Origin: Nitrosomonas sp.
Lineage (GTDB): Bacteria > Pseudomonadota > Gammaproteobacteria > Burkholderiales > Nitrosomonadaceae
DNA: 64,000 nt
Assembly (NCBI RefSeq): GCF_019752095.1
Contig: NZ_JAIEMO010000013.1
Location: 27,400 to 91,399, forward strand
Direction: 5' to 3'
Within the stretch, counting starts at the first letter, position 1. Each line of letters begins with the position of its first letter. Position numbers and translations under genes: made by a program. The notes beneath the pieces were generated by a model, which was not told where the DNA came from, made no database searches, and saw only the letters and a list, made by a program, of their open reading frames with translations. Shown here one piece after another: positions 18,947-29,112 of the stretch.

Positions 18947-21388
18947 ATGAATGAGCGCTTAAAAATACTGATTATCGAAGACGAGAAAATAGTTGCGCTA
19001 GATCTAAAAAGACGCCTGTCCAAATTAGGCTACGAAATAACAGGTATGGCTGCCAACGGTCAAAAAGCGCTGGCGTTAATAAGCCAAGCTCCCCCCAATA
19101 TTATTTTGATGGATATCCATATTCAAGGAAACATGGATGGCATTGAAGTAGCCAGTATATTGCAGAAAACGCATAGTATTCCAATTATCTATCTCACTGC
19201 TTATTCCGAAGAACAAACCCTAATTCGTGCAAAAGCTACCAAGCCATACGGATATTTATTAAAACCATTCTCAGACAGAGAATTAAACATTATTATCCAA
19301 GTCAGTATAGAACGCTATGAAAGCGATACTTTATTAAAAAAAAGTGAGCAGCACTTACGCCTTGCGTTAGAGGCAGCACACATGGGTACTTGGGAGGTGG
19401 CAAGGGCTTCACATAACATATTTATGGGCAAAAGTCCCAAAGGTACTCTTGAACCCATAACTGATTGGGAAAGCTTCTTTCTTACAATTAATGAAAACGA
19501 CAAACAGAGAATTCTCAATTTTATTGACAAATTATGCAGTAAAGAAGGATTTTCAGCAGAAATAGAATTTAGTGTAAATACTCATACAGAAAAAAGCATA
19601 TGGTACAAGTTATACGGCAAATCATTTACGAATGGTGATGCTGGCAAGCACCAAGTCGTCGGCATCTTACAGGAGACCACTGAAAATCGGCTGGCCAGAG
19701 ACCGTTTGGCGCAGGCAGCCACCGTATTTAGATGCTCCACAGAAGGCATTATTATTCTTAACAAGAATAGGCTAGTTGATTGCGCCAATGATGCCTTTCA
19801 TTCCATAACCAAGTACCGGGAACAAAATATAAAGAACAAAGAATTACCTTTTCTTACCCATCAATCTCTGGGCGCAGTCATCTATGAAGAGTTGTGGCAA
19901 AGTGTTGAGAAGCACGGCCATTGGCGTGGTGAAATCAAAGTATATAAAAAAAACAAAGAGGCCATGTATATCTGGCTTACAATCGGACTCATTCCCGTCG
20001 AGGCAAATAGGGGAAGACAATTTGTCGTGATGATATCGGATATCACAAAAATTCGTGAAACGCAGAAGCAATTATCACATTTTGCATACTACGATAACCT
20101 TACAAACTTGCCTAATCGTATGTTAACCAAAGATCGACTTAATCAGGCAATAGCGTTAGCAACTCGAGACTCATTCATGTTAGGCGTATTATTCATTGAT
20201 CTGGATAACTTCAAACGTATCAACGATACTTTTGGACATAAACAAGGTGACTCTCTGCTATGCCTTCTTTCGAAAAAAATGCTATCCGTATTACGCCAAA
20301 GTGATACGTTAGGAAGGTTGAGTGGTGACGAATTTATTGCTATTGCTACAAATATTGAATCCCATGATGCCCTGATAAAAATCGCCAAGAAAATTCTGGA
20401 TTGCGTCTCGGAACCGGTATACATCGATAGTATGGAAATAATTCCGTCGTGCAGTATTGGCATCAGCGTATATCCAAGCCATTCCGATCATTCAGATCAT
20501 TTAATTCAAATGGCAGACACTGCCATGTATGAGGCCAAAAATAACGGGCGCAATAATTACGCTTTCTATCATCCTGGTTTGACACAAATAGCCATTCATC
20601 AACTCACGCGAGAAAGAGAATTACGTCAAGCGCTAATCAACAATGAATTTTTACTTCATTTTCAACCACAATTTTCTTTAGATAATAGAAAAATAACCGG
20701 AGTCGAAGCGTTAATTCGTTGGATGCACCCCAAGCAAGGATTGTTATCTCCCGCAGAAATTATTCCTATTGCCGAATCAAGTCGACTCATCATCGATATT
20801 GGCAATTGGGTTCTGATGGAAGCATGCAGGCAATTACATCAATGGCGAATTGAGGGCTTAGATAATTTGCGTATGTCTGTAAATGTTTCAATACGTCAGC
20901 TCGCAGATAAAGACCTGCAAAAATATATTGCCAGTTTATTGCACCAGTACTCTCTTCCAGCACATTTACTCGAACTGGAAATCACAGAATCCTGTCTACA
21001 AAACGAATTAATTTATATCACCTGTTTGGAGCAATTAAAGAAGCTTGGAATACTCATCTCCATAGATGATTTTGGCACAGGTTATTCTTGCTTGAGTTCG
21101 TTAAAAAATCTCCCCATACATCGTTTAAAAATCGACCAAAGCTTTATTAAAGGAATCCCGTTGGATAAAAATGATTGTGCGATTGCAGCAGCGATTCTGG
21201 CACTCTCACAGAAGCTTAATCTTCAGGTAACAGCTGAAGGTATCGAAACACGGGACCAGGCTACTTTTTTAATCAGTCATGGTTGCTTTGAATTACAGGG
21301 TTATTTTTTCAGCAAACCCGTTTCTCCCAGCCAAATACCCAGTCTAATACGAGAATTCCCAGAAAAATTAACTAACTTAGAATTTTAA
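18947..21388 (+). CDS. Response regulator with PAS, GGDEF and EAL domains
   Basis: An 813-residue cytoplasmic regulator of cyclic-di-GMP. The order is receiver domain (1-120; acidic pocket EDE at 11-13, phospho-acceptor Asp56, YLTAY, and Lys in LLKPF), two PAS-like sensor segments (about 135-375), GGDEF (about 385-540) and EAL (about 555-805). The cyclase signature is SGDEF at 459-463, one residue off consensus. The EAL domain is canonical: EALIRW from 587, the ELEITES glutamate, DDFGTGYSCL and KIDQSFIKG. The phosphodiesterase half is therefore likely active and the cyclase half possibly so. The histidine kinase gene 48 bp downstream is the probable phosphodonor. Confidence 0.93.
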   Translation: MNERLKILIIEDEKIVALDLKRRLSKLGYEITGMAANGQKALALISQAPPNIILMDIHIQGNMDGIEVASILQKTHSIPIIYLTAYSEEQTLIRAKATKPYGYLLKPFSDRELNIIIQVSIERYESDTLLKKSEQHLRLALEAAHMGTWEVARASHNIFMGKSPKGTLEPITDWESFFLTINENDKQRILNFIDKLCSKEGFSAEIEFSVNTHTEKSIWYKLYGKSFTNGDAGKHQVVGILQETTENRLARDRLAQAATVFRCSTEGIIILNKNRLVDCANDAFHSITKYREQNIKNKELPFLTHQSLGAVIYEELWQSVEKHGHWRGEIKVYKKNKEAMYIWLTIGLIPVEANRGRQFVVMISDITKIRETQKQLSHFAYYDNLTNLPNRMLTKDRLNQAIALATRDSFMLGVLFIDLDNFKRINDTFGHKQGDSLLCLLSKKMLSVLRQSDTLGRLSGDEFIAIATNIESHDALIKIAKKILDCVSEPVYIDSMEIIPSCSIGISVYPSHSDHSDHLIQMADTAMYEAKNNGRNNYAFYHPGLTQIAIHQLTRERELRQALINNEFLLHFQPQFSLDNRKITGVEALIRWMHPKQGLLSPAEIIPIAESSRLIIDIGNWVLMEACRQLHQWRIEGLDNLRMSVNVSIRQLADKDLQKYIASLLHQYSLPAHLLELEITESCLQNELIYITCLEQLKKLGILISIDDFGTGYSCLSSLKNLPIHRLKIDQSFIKGIPLDKNDCAIAAAILALSQKLNLQVTAEGIETRDQATFLISHGCFELQGYFFSKPVSPSQIPSLIREFPEKLTNLEF

Positions 21389-21436
21389 TTGTTATTTTCC
21401 TAGCTACTTTGACTCATGACTAAATAAAAGTAAAAC

Positions 21437-22837
21437 ATGACATCTAATCGGTATAAGAAATTCAGCAACCCTGAAGAAATGGTATATCTTGCTGTTGAGG
21501 CTTCTCCCAATGGCATGGTGATGACTAATAGTGATGGTGAAATTGTCATGGTTAATTCAGCTTCGGAGAAACTTTTCGGTTACTCTCGACAAGAGCTCAT
21601 TGGAAAATCTATAGAAATTCTAATTCCAGAGGAATTTCGTATACATCATCCAGAATTACGGCTTACTTACATTAAGGAATCAAAATCTCGTCCAATGGGT
21701 CATGGCAGGGACCTATATGGACTACACAGGAATGGTAAAAAATTTCCGGTTGAAGTTGGCCTTAATCCCGTTGAAACTAAAAGTGACGGCACCTTCGTAC
21801 TAGCTGTTATCGTCGACGTTTCTGATCGCAAACAGGCCGAGAAAATGATTCATCTAGCTGTAGAAGCATCACCCAACGGCATGGTAATGACTGATCATCA
21901 AGGAAAAATCATAATGGTCAATTCTACCACCGAAGAATTATTCGGCTATCAACGCCAGGAAATGATAGGAGAACCCATAGAAATACTCATACCAATATCA
22001 CATAGAACTCAACATCCTGAATTAAGGAGGAGTTTCTTGGAACACTCCAGCAAACGCGGCATGGGGCATGGGCGCGATCTTTATGGTTTACATAAGAGCG
22101 GCAAAGAATTTCCGGTTGAAGTTGGCTTGAATCCTATTCAAACAACTGAAGGAACTTTAGTGTTAGCTTCTATTATCGATATCACCACGCGCAAACACCA
22201 AGAAGAACAACTTATGGCCGCTCTGAAAGAAAAAGATTTATTATTATCGGAAATTCATCACAGAGTTAAGAACAACCTGCAAATTATCGACAGCCTTTTA
22301 GGAATGCAATCCGAAACTGTATATGACAGCACTGCAATCACCGTTTTGACAGAAAGTCAGAATAGAGTTAAATCGATGGCATTAATTCATCAAATCTTAT
22401 ATCAGTCGCAAGATTTCTCACGAGTAGATTTTTCCAGCTTTATCGATTCTTTAGTAAATAATCTTTTAGTTTCTTACACACCAGAAACTTCTAAGATAAA
22501 AACCAAAATTGAAACAGATGAAATTCTCATCCCAATCAATATCAGTATCCCTTTAGGTCTCCTTCTAAACGAATTATGCACAAACGCAATAAAGTATGCT
22601 TTTCCAGGAAATCGTTCGGGAACGATTCAGATTAACCTAAAACATCATAATTCAAACCAGTTGTTGATACGTATTAGTGATAATGGAATTGGTATATCAG
22701 ATGATTTTGACATTGAAAATACGCCTACACTAGGTCTACAACTCGTTCAATTGTTAAGTGAACAGATAAGCGCAGAGTTAACTATTCACCGCAGAAATCC
22801 TACAAGTTTTACACTCATCTTTCCGAAGGATCTGTAA
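21437..22837 (+). CDS. Double-PAS histidine kinase (HisKA_2 type)
   Basis: A 466-residue cytoplasmic sensor kinase. Two PAS domains (about 14-133 and 135-255) are near duplicates: each has VEASPNGMVMT, NS..E.LFGY and MGHGRDLYGLH, so the gene grew by an internal tandem duplication. A HisKA_2 dimerisation domain follows with EIHHRVKNNLQ (His274/His275), then the ATP-binding domain with NELCTNAIKYAF (N box) and ISDNGIGI. There is no membrane segment, so the signal is internal. It lies 48 bp after the REC-GGDEF-EAL gene, and the pair forms a self-contained two-component input to cyclic-di-GMP. Its end overlaps the convergent exbD by 23 bp. Confidence 0.92.
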   Translation: MTSNRYKKFSNPEEMVYLAVEASPNGMVMTNSDGEIVMVNSASEKLFGYSRQELIGKSIEILIPEEFRIHHPELRLTYIKESKSRPMGHGRDLYGLHRNGKKFPVEVGLNPVETKSDGTFVLAVIVDVSDRKQAEKMIHLAVEASPNGMVMTDHQGKIIMVNSTTEELFGYQRQEMIGEPIEILIPISHRTQHPELRRSFLEHSSKRGMGHGRDLYGLHKSGKEFPVEVGLNPIQTTEGTLVLASIIDITTRKHQEEQLMAALKEKDLLLSEIHHRVKNNLQIIDSLLGMQSETVYDSTAITVLTESQNRVKSMALIHQILYQSQDFSRVDFSSFIDSLVNNLLVSYTPETSKIKTKIETDEILIPINISIPLGLLLNELCTNAIKYAFPGNRSGTIQINLKHHNSNQLLIRISDNGIGISDDFDIENTPTLGLQLVQLLSEQISAELTIHRRNPTSFTLIFPKDL

Positions 22838-23234
22838 TAAAGCCGATTCTTGTCATGCCTGCTTTAGCCGCAATGCTCATTACCCGTGCAATATGTTCAT
22901 AGTGCGCCAATTTATCTGCATGAAGATGTAATTCAGCTTCAGGTTCCTGGCTTATTTTTGCAGCAAAACGCGATGCTAATTGCTCCAATACTTCGGGCTC
23001 TCCATTCCAGAATAGGCTACCATCCGCACGTATAGCCAATTCAACATGCTCAGTTTGTGTGATATTTGGAACATTCTCTGCTTTTGGCAGATCAATCTTG
23101 ACGGAATGAGTAAGAAGTGGTGCTGTAATAATAAAAATGATTAACAATACCAGCATCACATCAACCAGCGGCACCACATTAATTTCTGACATAGGGGCCT
23201 GGCGCCCGCTATCTTGCATACTTCCAAACGCCAT
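22815..23234 (-). CDS. exbD: ExbD/TolR family energy-transduction protein
   Basis: A 139-residue inner-membrane protein with one transmembrane helix. The motif INVVPLVDVMLVLLIIFIIT (residues 18-37) holds the essential aspartate (Asp25) of ExbD/TolR that couples proton flow to TonB. The periplasmic domain follows. Its ATG overlaps the exbB stop by one base and it is the last gene of tonB-exbB-exbD. Association with tonB rather than with tolA/tolB favours ExbD over TolR. Confidence 0.92.
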   Translation of the reverse strand: MAFGSMQDSGRQAPMSEINVVPLVDVMLVLLIIFIITAPLLTHSVKIDLPKAENVPNITQTEHVELAIRADGSLFWNGEPEVLEQLASRFAAKISQEPEAELHLHADKLAHYEHIARVMSIAAKAGMTRIGFITDPSER

Positions 23235-23992
23235 TATTGCCCCCTTTCCATCGCAACATCAATTGCGCTTGTGCTTATTTCGCGCTGCAAATGTGGCGCA
23301 GAGAATGGAGTATCATTGTTATCTCCAACCGTTATCAGTATAAACAGATCATGTGCAAAAGCTTCCAAACGCGCAAGCCAGATACGATTACGACGTACAA
23401 AAGCGTTATAGGCAAGCACTGCTGGAATGGCTACCGCCAGCCCTAACGCTGTCATGATTAATGCTTCGCCAACAGGGCCAGCGACCTTATCTAGAGTGCC
23501 CTGCCCCGAAAGTCCAATTTGTATCAGCGCATGATAAATACCCCACACCGTGCCAAATAAACCAATATAGGGTGCTGCCGAACCTGCTGTTGCGATTAAC
23601 GTCAGGCCATTCTCAACTCGAGTAGCTTCCTGATCAATACCATTGCGTAAAGTACGCGTTAGAAACTCACTTGTCCCCCCTGCAGCAGCTAATTTATGCA
23701 TGCTGTGTAATTTAGAATCAGCTGCCGCATCAATACCCAGCTTAGCAAGCTCTGAGAATGCATTATTTGGTACAGCGTTTCTTAACTCAATATGGGCCGT
23801 TTGTAGTGAATCAAAACTCCAAAAATGCTTCAAAAAAGCCTCAGCACGGCGTTTAGCAATTATATTTGCAATACTTTTTGTGATAATCAGATACCAGCTC
23901 GCAATCGATAGTGATGATAGTAATACAAGTACACTGATGCCCACTCCATCAATCTGATCGAGAAAATGAGAAAAGCCGAGTCCTTGTTCCAT
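23234..23992 (-). CDS. exbB: ExbB/TolQ family proton-channel protein
   Basis: A 252-residue inner-membrane protein with three helices: SVLVLLSSLSIASWYLII near the N-terminus and two in the MotA/TolQ/ExbB domain (LIATAGSAAPYIGLFGTVWG and EALIMTALGLAVAIPAVLAYN). The last two line the proton pathway. It energises TonB-dependent outer-membrane uptake of siderophores and similar ligands. It lies 3 bp after tonB and overlaps exbD by one base, so the three genes form a tight operon. Confidence 0.93.
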   Translation of the reverse strand: MEQGLGFSHFLDQIDGVGISVLVLLSSLSIASWYLIITKSIANIIAKRRAEAFLKHFWSFDSLQTAHIELRNAVPNNAFSELAKLGIDAAADSKLHSMHKLAAAGGTSEFLTRTLRNGIDQEATRVENGLTLIATAGSAAPYIGLFGTVWGIYHALIQIGLSGQGTLDKVAGPVGEALIMTALGLAVAIPAVLAYNAFVRRNRIWLARLEAFAHDLFILITVGDNNDTPFSAPHLQREISTSAIDVAMERGQ

Positions 23993-23995
23993 GAA

Positions 23996-24703
23996 TTAAT
24001 TTCCTTGCAGTACAAAATTAAAAGGCTGTAAGGCTATCGCTCGAACGGGCTGGCCGTTACGCAACGACGGATTACAGTGCCAGCTCTTCACTGCAGCCAA
24101 TGCCGCAGTATCAAGACGATCATAGCCACTGCTATTAAGAACTTTTGCATCATCAATACGCCCACTCTCATCCAGCTCTACACGCAACACCAATTTACCC
24201 TCTTCACCCATGCGTCGCGAAATGGCAGGATACGCTGGCGGAGATAATTTTGGGCAAGAAACGGATAATTCCGAAGCCAACGTCATAGGTCCCGTTGGCA
24301 TTTGTGCTGGTGCAGCATCCGGTAAAGATATGGATTCCCTCGTTTGCTCCCGAACCAGTGCCGGCAATGGCTCTGGCACAGGCTCGACATTCTCTTGTTT
24401 AGGAATTGCGGGAGCTCTAGCAACAAGACGCTCTTGTTTGGGCTTGAACACAGGCTTTTTGGCTGGCTGAAGCCTAACAGGCACAGGTTTCGGCAATGCT
24501 TCAGGAGCGGCACGCGGTATTGACGGAGTAATTAGCTCAGCAAACAATGTAACCATCTGATCAGGAGCTGTAATTAAGCGCTGATTCCATAACACATAAA
24601 ATAATGCAGCGTGCACTACCAGTACAAACAACAACCCCGGCAACGAGATAAGGCGTTGTTGCTGCTCAAGATATTCACTATTTCTCCAAGAGAATGATTG
24701 CAT
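23996..24703 (-). CDS. tonB: TonB energy transducer
   Basis: A 235-residue protein with a single N-terminal signal anchor (LPGLLFVLVVHAALFYVLW), a proline-rich periplasmic spacer (KPVPVRLQPAKKPVFKPKQ and similar) and a C-terminal TonB domain (YPAISRRMGEEGKLVLRVEL, then SSGYDRLDTAALAAVKSW). The frame is open to 24814, but the extra residues would form a second hydrophobic stretch ahead of the anchor. The ATG at 24703 gives the usual layout. It heads the operon tonB-exbB-exbD. Outer-membrane receptors served by it are not in the window. Confidence 0.9.
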   Translation of the reverse strand: MQSFSWRNSEYLEQQQRLISLPGLLFVLVVHAALFYVLWNQRLITAPDQMVTLFAELITPSIPRAAPEALPKPVPVRLQPAKKPVFKPKQERLVARAPAIPKQENVEPVPEPLPALVREQTRESISLPDAAPAQMPTGPMTLASELSVSCPKLSPPAYPAISRRMGEEGKLVLRVELDESGRIDDAKVLNSSGYDRLDTAALAAVKSWHCNPSLRNGQPVRAIALQPFNFVLQGN

Positions 24704-25025
24704 TACAGAATAACAAATCCAGAAAAATATACTTATTATTGACTTGAAAATACTGCAAGCTAATGCGCTGATTTGACAAATAACATGTATGTATATGAAC
24801 GCTACACCAACCAATGCACTGCTCTAAATATACTGACCAGAAACTAAGCTGGCCAGCATTTCATGATAACGCAAACGATAATAATTATCAATCAGTAGAT
24901 TAAGCTTAATGTGGTGATAATTTGTCAAAACGATACAGAAAGTCTTTTCATGCACAAAAATTCTTTTCCACTGCATAGGCTGACAGATAGTAATATAGTG
25001 CGATCACATCCGATCTAATTCAAAC

Positions 25026-25442
25026 ATGACTTACACCACACCCGGTTTCTGGCGTCGCATTATTTGTCTGATTTATGAGTTTCTGCTTCTATTGGCCGTT
25101 TTGCTATTTGCGGGATTTATTTTTCATCTTATCTTTAAAGACACGCAAGCTTTTTATTTCCGGCCATTATTTCAATTTTATCTACTCTTAGTTATGGGAT
25201 ATTACTTCACCTGGTTTTGGACACATGGCGGACAGACTTTGGCCATGCAAACTTGGAAGATGCGTGTTGTGACTGCAGATGGCGACAGTTTAACAAAGAA
25301 ACAAGCCATCATTCGTTACCTGCTCGCAATAACAGGTATTTTTCTTTTTGGGTGCGGAATCATCTGGGCGTTTTTTGACCGTGATCACCAATTTCTCCAT
25401 GATCGTATAGCAGGGACTCGTATCATTTTATTGGCAGGCTAA
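25026..25442 (+). CDS. RDD family membrane protein
   Basis: A 138-residue protein with three hydrophobic segments and the RDD signature: FWRRIICLIYEFLLL at the start (arginine followed by the acidic position, here Glu), MQTWKMRV in the middle and the basic-acidic end FLHDRIAGTRIIL. RDD proteins are small inner-membrane proteins; some are linked to ion or sodium exchange, but no role is known here. It stands alone between tonB and the GGDEF-like gene. Confidence 0.85.
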   Translation: MTYTTPGFWRRIICLIYEFLLLLAVLLFAGFIFHLIFKDTQAFYFRPLFQFYLLLVMGYYFTWFWTHGGQTLAMQTWKMRVVTADGDSLTKKQAIIRYLLAITGIFLFGCGIIWAFFDRDHQFLHDRIAGTRIILLAG

Positions 25443-25523
25443 GGCTCAATAAAAATCAACTAATCCTTTTACGATAGTCGACTCATTACTTTGTTTCTTT
25501 TATAAAAACTTACATGCGCATTT

Positions 25524-25552
25524 TTAGACTAAGTTATAAAAAAGTGTATACT
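25524..25552 (+). promoter_or_regulatory. Possible promoter of the degenerate GGDEF gene
   Basis: TATACT at 25547-25552 is one base from the -10 consensus and stands 17 bp after TTAGAC (25524-25529). The start codon follows 110 bp later. This is a weak assignment. Confidence 0.3.
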
Positions 25553-25661
25553 AAACGGATTGTTATGATTTCCACTACGTAAATAATTAAGAATTTAAAG
25601 AATGGTTTCAATAATCCGTTAATATAACAACCTCACATCTACATTAGCGATCATTTAAATA

Positions 25662-26594
25662 ATGCGTAGCCAAATTTTCTCAGCAATCACTAGCTTGAAA
25701 CTCCATCTTAGAGAACTCCCCATCCAAGCTAACTGCTTTGTTATCTTTGCCGCAACAATAGCCATTTTCGTCACTGATTTAAGTCTCCCCTTGGGTGTTG
25801 CCGCTGGCGTCCCTTATGCACTGGTAATATTCGCTAGTCTATGGGTCAGTGGAGTTCAATTTACCTATCTAATTACCACGCTCGGATTTACTCTAACCAT
25901 TGCGGGATACTTTCTATCATCGTACATGGTTGTCCCGTTAGATATTGTATTGTTTAATCGGGGGATCACTTTATTACTGATCATTTGCTCCGCATACATG
26001 GTGATTAAAATCAAAAGAGCAAATGTGGATATCACTACGTTAATGAATCAGATATTGATCGATCCTGTCACGGGATACAAAAACCGCCAAGCTTTTGAAA
26101 CCGAACTCGATACAGAAATAGTGCGTAGCAAACGATATCAACGGAGTTTATCCATCGCGATTATCGATATTGATCTTTTGAAATTATTCAGTGACAACTA
26201 TGACTATAAAAGCAAAAACGATTCCATTAAAAGAATTTCCCAAGAAATTAAAACTAACATCAGAATAACCGATTTTCTTTATCGTATTGATATCAATGTA
26301 TTTGCCATAGTATTTTCTGAGACAGATTTGATCGAAACTAAAAAAGTATGTGAAGCTATACGCAAGAAAATCTCTTCCGTCATAGATAAGAACGCTGATA
26401 ACAAAATCATGATAAGCATCGGTATCGCGATGCTTGAAGAAACAGATAACAAAATCAATCTCTGCAAACGCGCAGAAAATGCACTCTTTATTTCAAAACA
26501 AAATGGAGGACATCAGGTTTCCACCTTGCCTACGATCGCCAACAAAGAAAAAACCACTGTCGCCGCCATTTTGTCACGCTCGAGATCTGATTGA
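25662..26594 (+). CDS. Membrane-anchored protein with degenerate GGDEF domain
   Basis: A 310-residue protein with four N-terminal transmembrane helices (about 25-115) and a C-terminal diguanylate-cyclase fold (about 130-290). The fold is recognisable from DPVTGYKNRQAFETEL, SIAIIDIDLLKLF and ISIGIAM. The signature loop that should read RxGGDEFAI is RIDINVFAIVF, so the catalytic glycines and acidic residue are gone. Cyclase activity is therefore very unlikely. The domain could act as a c-di-GMP or GTP sensor or just as a scaffold. No EAL domain is present. Confidence 0.85.
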   Translation: MRSQIFSAITSLKLHLRELPIQANCFVIFAATIAIFVTDLSLPLGVAAGVPYALVIFASLWVSGVQFTYLITTLGFTLTIAGYFLSSYMVVPLDIVLFNRGITLLLIICSAYMVIKIKRANVDITTLMNQILIDPVTGYKNRQAFETELDTEIVRSKRYQRSLSIAIIDIDLLKLFSDNYDYKSKNDSIKRISQEIKTNIRITDFLYRIDINVFAIVFSETDLIETKKVCEAIRKKISSVIDKNADNKIMISIGIAMLEETDNKINLCKRAENALFISKQNGGHQVSTLPTIANKEKTTVAAILSRSRSD

Positions 26595-26756
26595 TTCCAT
26601 TTTATTGACACAAATCAAGCATCCTCTGCACAAATACATCAATTCTTTTTAGCTACAGAAAAAATGCATTTATCGATGCATTGAAGAAATTACTTCAAAT
26701 TCTCTTATATAATCCAGGGTATCCATCAGACAAAACCTTACGTTTCTGAGACACCC

Positions 26757-29057
26757 ATGAGTTTATTGAACAAGCCGATGGCCAAAAAATCAAGCGGCCA
26801 TTCCTTCTCACCCAGAGTAGCCCGATTATTACGTGAATCCGGGCTATTGATATTGATGGGTGCCGCACTTTATCTAATATTGATTTTTACTAGCTATGAC
26901 CGTAGTGATGCCGGCTGGTCGCATAGCGGTGACTTTAATCAGATCCAAAATGCAGGGGGACATGCCGGCGCATGGCTAGCTGACTTATTGCTGTATTTAT
27001 TTGGTGCATCTGCATGGTGGTGGGTTCCTTTCTTTCTGTCTGCAATTGCGTGGAGCTATCGCCGAATAGATACAGTCGGTATCTTTGATCGGCATTCCGC
27101 GTTACTTTCTCTTGGCGGTTTTTTACTGTTGTTATCAGCCAGCAGCGGTCTGGAATCGCTCAGATTTTACTCCATCAACATTTCACTCCCTTTACTACCG
27201 GGCGGAATGCTAGGCAACACAATTAGTCATTATCTCTCGCAAATACTGGGATTTACGGGCGCAACTCTGACATTATTAATACTTATCGCTGTCGGCTTTA
27301 GTCAATTTACCGGCTTGTCATGGGTTCGATTTGTAGAAATGCTTGGTGAAAGTGTTGAAAATCTATTATTACTACTCAAAAATGCATGGGAAACAAGACA
27401 AGACAAATTTGCAGGTATCGTTGCATCTCATGTCCGAGGAAAAGCCGTTGAGAGCGAGAAAAAACGCATAGAAAATAATCCGATTCTGCATATCGAACCA
27501 CCGACAACCAGTATTATTAAATCTCAGCGCATTATCAAAGAGAAACAGCCTTCCTTATTTTCGGATTTGCCTGACTCACCACTACCGCCATTGCGTCTTC
27601 TAGATGAACCGGATAAAGATTTTGAAATATTATCCAAAGAAACCCTTGAATTCACCTCTCGCCTGATTGAACGGAAACTCAAGGAATTTGGTGTCGATGT
27701 TAAAGTTGTTGCAGCCTTCCCCGGGCCTGTCATCACCCGCTATGAAATTGAGCCGGCTATTGGCGTCAAGGGCAATCAAGTCATTAATCTGGTAAAAGAT
27801 CTGGCACGCGCATTATCGGTTGCCAGTATCCGGGTAGTCGAAACTATTCCAGGAAAAACCACCATGGGACTGGAAATTCCCAATCCTAAGCGCCAAATTG
27901 TCCGACTCCAGGAGATTCTCAGTTCTCAGGTGTATGCCGATTCCGTTTCACCATTGACCATTGCATTAGGTAAAGATATCAGCGGGCGTCCGATTGTATC
28001 GGATTTAGCTAAAATGCCTCATGCGCTGGTAGCTGGAACCACCGGTTCAGGCAAATCGGTTGCGATCAATGCAGTGATTCTAAGCCTTATTTATAAAACC
28101 ACACCCGATCAAACCCGCTTGATCCTGATTGATCCAAAAATGCTGGAACTATCGGTATATGAAGGCATTCCGCATTTACTGACGCCGGTTGTCACCGATA
28201 TGCGCGAAGCTGCTAGTGCATTACGCTGGTGTGTCGCCGAAATGGAGCGTCGTTATAAGCTGATGTCTGCATTAGGTGTGCGCAATCTCGGTGGTTACAA
28301 TCAGAAAATACAAGAAGCGATTAAAAATGAAGAACCCGTAGTTGATCCGCTGACGCTACCTGAGGAAGAACAAGAATATCTAGAAGAATTGCCACTGATT
28401 GTCGTGGTCATTGATGAGTTAGCCGATTTGATGATGGTCGCCGGCAAGAAAGTTGAACAATTAATTGCTCGGCTTGCGCAAAAAGCACGTGCATCTGGCA
28501 TTCATCTGTTATTGGCAACCCAACGCCCATCCGTTGATGTGATAACCGGTCTGATTAAAGCAAATATTCCAACCCGAATTGCTTTTCAAGTATCGAGCAA
28601 GATTGATTCACGTACCATCCTCGATCAAATGGGAGCCGAAGCCTTACTGGGTCAAGGTGACATGCTGTACTTACCGCCCGGCAGCGGCTATCCGCAACGT
28701 ATTCATGGTGCTTTTGTCGCCGATCATGAAGTGCATAAGGTGGTTGAATATCTTAAAGAACATGGAGAACCCAACTACATCGAAGAAATTCTTAAGATCG
28801 ATGAAGAAGACAGTGATGCCGGCAATTCACTCGATTTTAAAAAGCCATCCGAAGGTGAGACCGACCCGCTCTATGACGAAGCCGTTGCCATCGTAATCAA
28901 AACTCGCCGGGCCTCTATCTCTCTCGTGCAAAGAAATTTGCGAATCGGCTATAATCGTGCCGCCCGTCTTGTAGAAGATATGGAACGAGCCGGCTTGGTT
29001 TCTTCAATGCAAAGTAACGGTAATCGGGAAGTACTAGCTCCGGCACGTAACGAATAA
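26757..29057 (+). CDS. ftsK: DNA translocase FtsK
   Basis: FtsK anchors at the division septum and pumps DNA to the dif site to finish chromosome segregation. The 766-residue protein has four N-terminal membrane helices (about 28-190), a short linker, an alpha/beta motor domain with Walker A GTTGSGKS at 427-434 and Walker [15 protein letters not shown] (about 546), and a C-terminal winged-helix gamma domain ([20 protein letters not shown]) that reads KOPS sites. Size matches the short-linker FtsK/SpoIIIE form common in betaproteobacteria. lolA follows 55 bp downstream and the order ftsK-lolA-rarA-serS is a widely conserved one. Confidence 0.96.
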   Translation: MSLLNKPMAKKSSGHSFSPRVARLLRESGLLILMGAALYLILIFTSYDRSDAGWSHSGDFNQIQNAGGHAGAWLADLLLYLFGASAWWWVPFFLSAIAWSYRRIDTVGIFDRHSALLSLGGFLLLLSASSGLESLRFYSINISLPLLPGGMLGNTISHYLSQILGFTGATLTLLILIAVGFSQFTGLSWVRFVEMLGESVENLLLLLKNAWETRQDKFAGIVASHVRGKAVESEKKRIENNPILHIEPPTTSIIKSQRIIKEKQPSLFSDLPDSPLPPLRLLDEPDKDFEILSKETLEFTSRLIERKLKEFGVDVKVVAAFPGPVITRYEIEPAIGVKGNQVINLVKDLARALSVASIRVVETIPGKTTMGLEIPNPKRQIVRLQEILSSQVYADSVSPLTIALGKDISGRPIVSDLAKMPHALVAGTTGSGKSVAINAVILSLIYKTTPDQTRLILIDPKMLELSVYEGIPHLLTPVVTDMREAASALRWCVAEMERRYKLMSALGVRNLGGYNQKIQEAIKNEEPVVDPLTLPEEEQEYLEELPLIVVVIDELADLMMVAGKKVEQLIARLAQKARASGIHLLLATQRPSVDVITGLIKANIPTRIAFQVSSKIDSRTILDQMGAEALLGQGDMLYLPPGSGYPQRIHGAFVADHEVHKVVEYLKEHGEPNYIEEILKIDEEDSDAGNSLDFKKPSEGETDPLYDEAVAIVIKTRRASISLVQRNLRIGYNRAARLVEDMERAGLVSSMQSNGNREVLAPARNE

Positions 29058-29112
29058 TCCAATTTCCAGCTGCTATACTTTGCTCTACACACCCATTTCA
29101 TTAAAGGAACCT

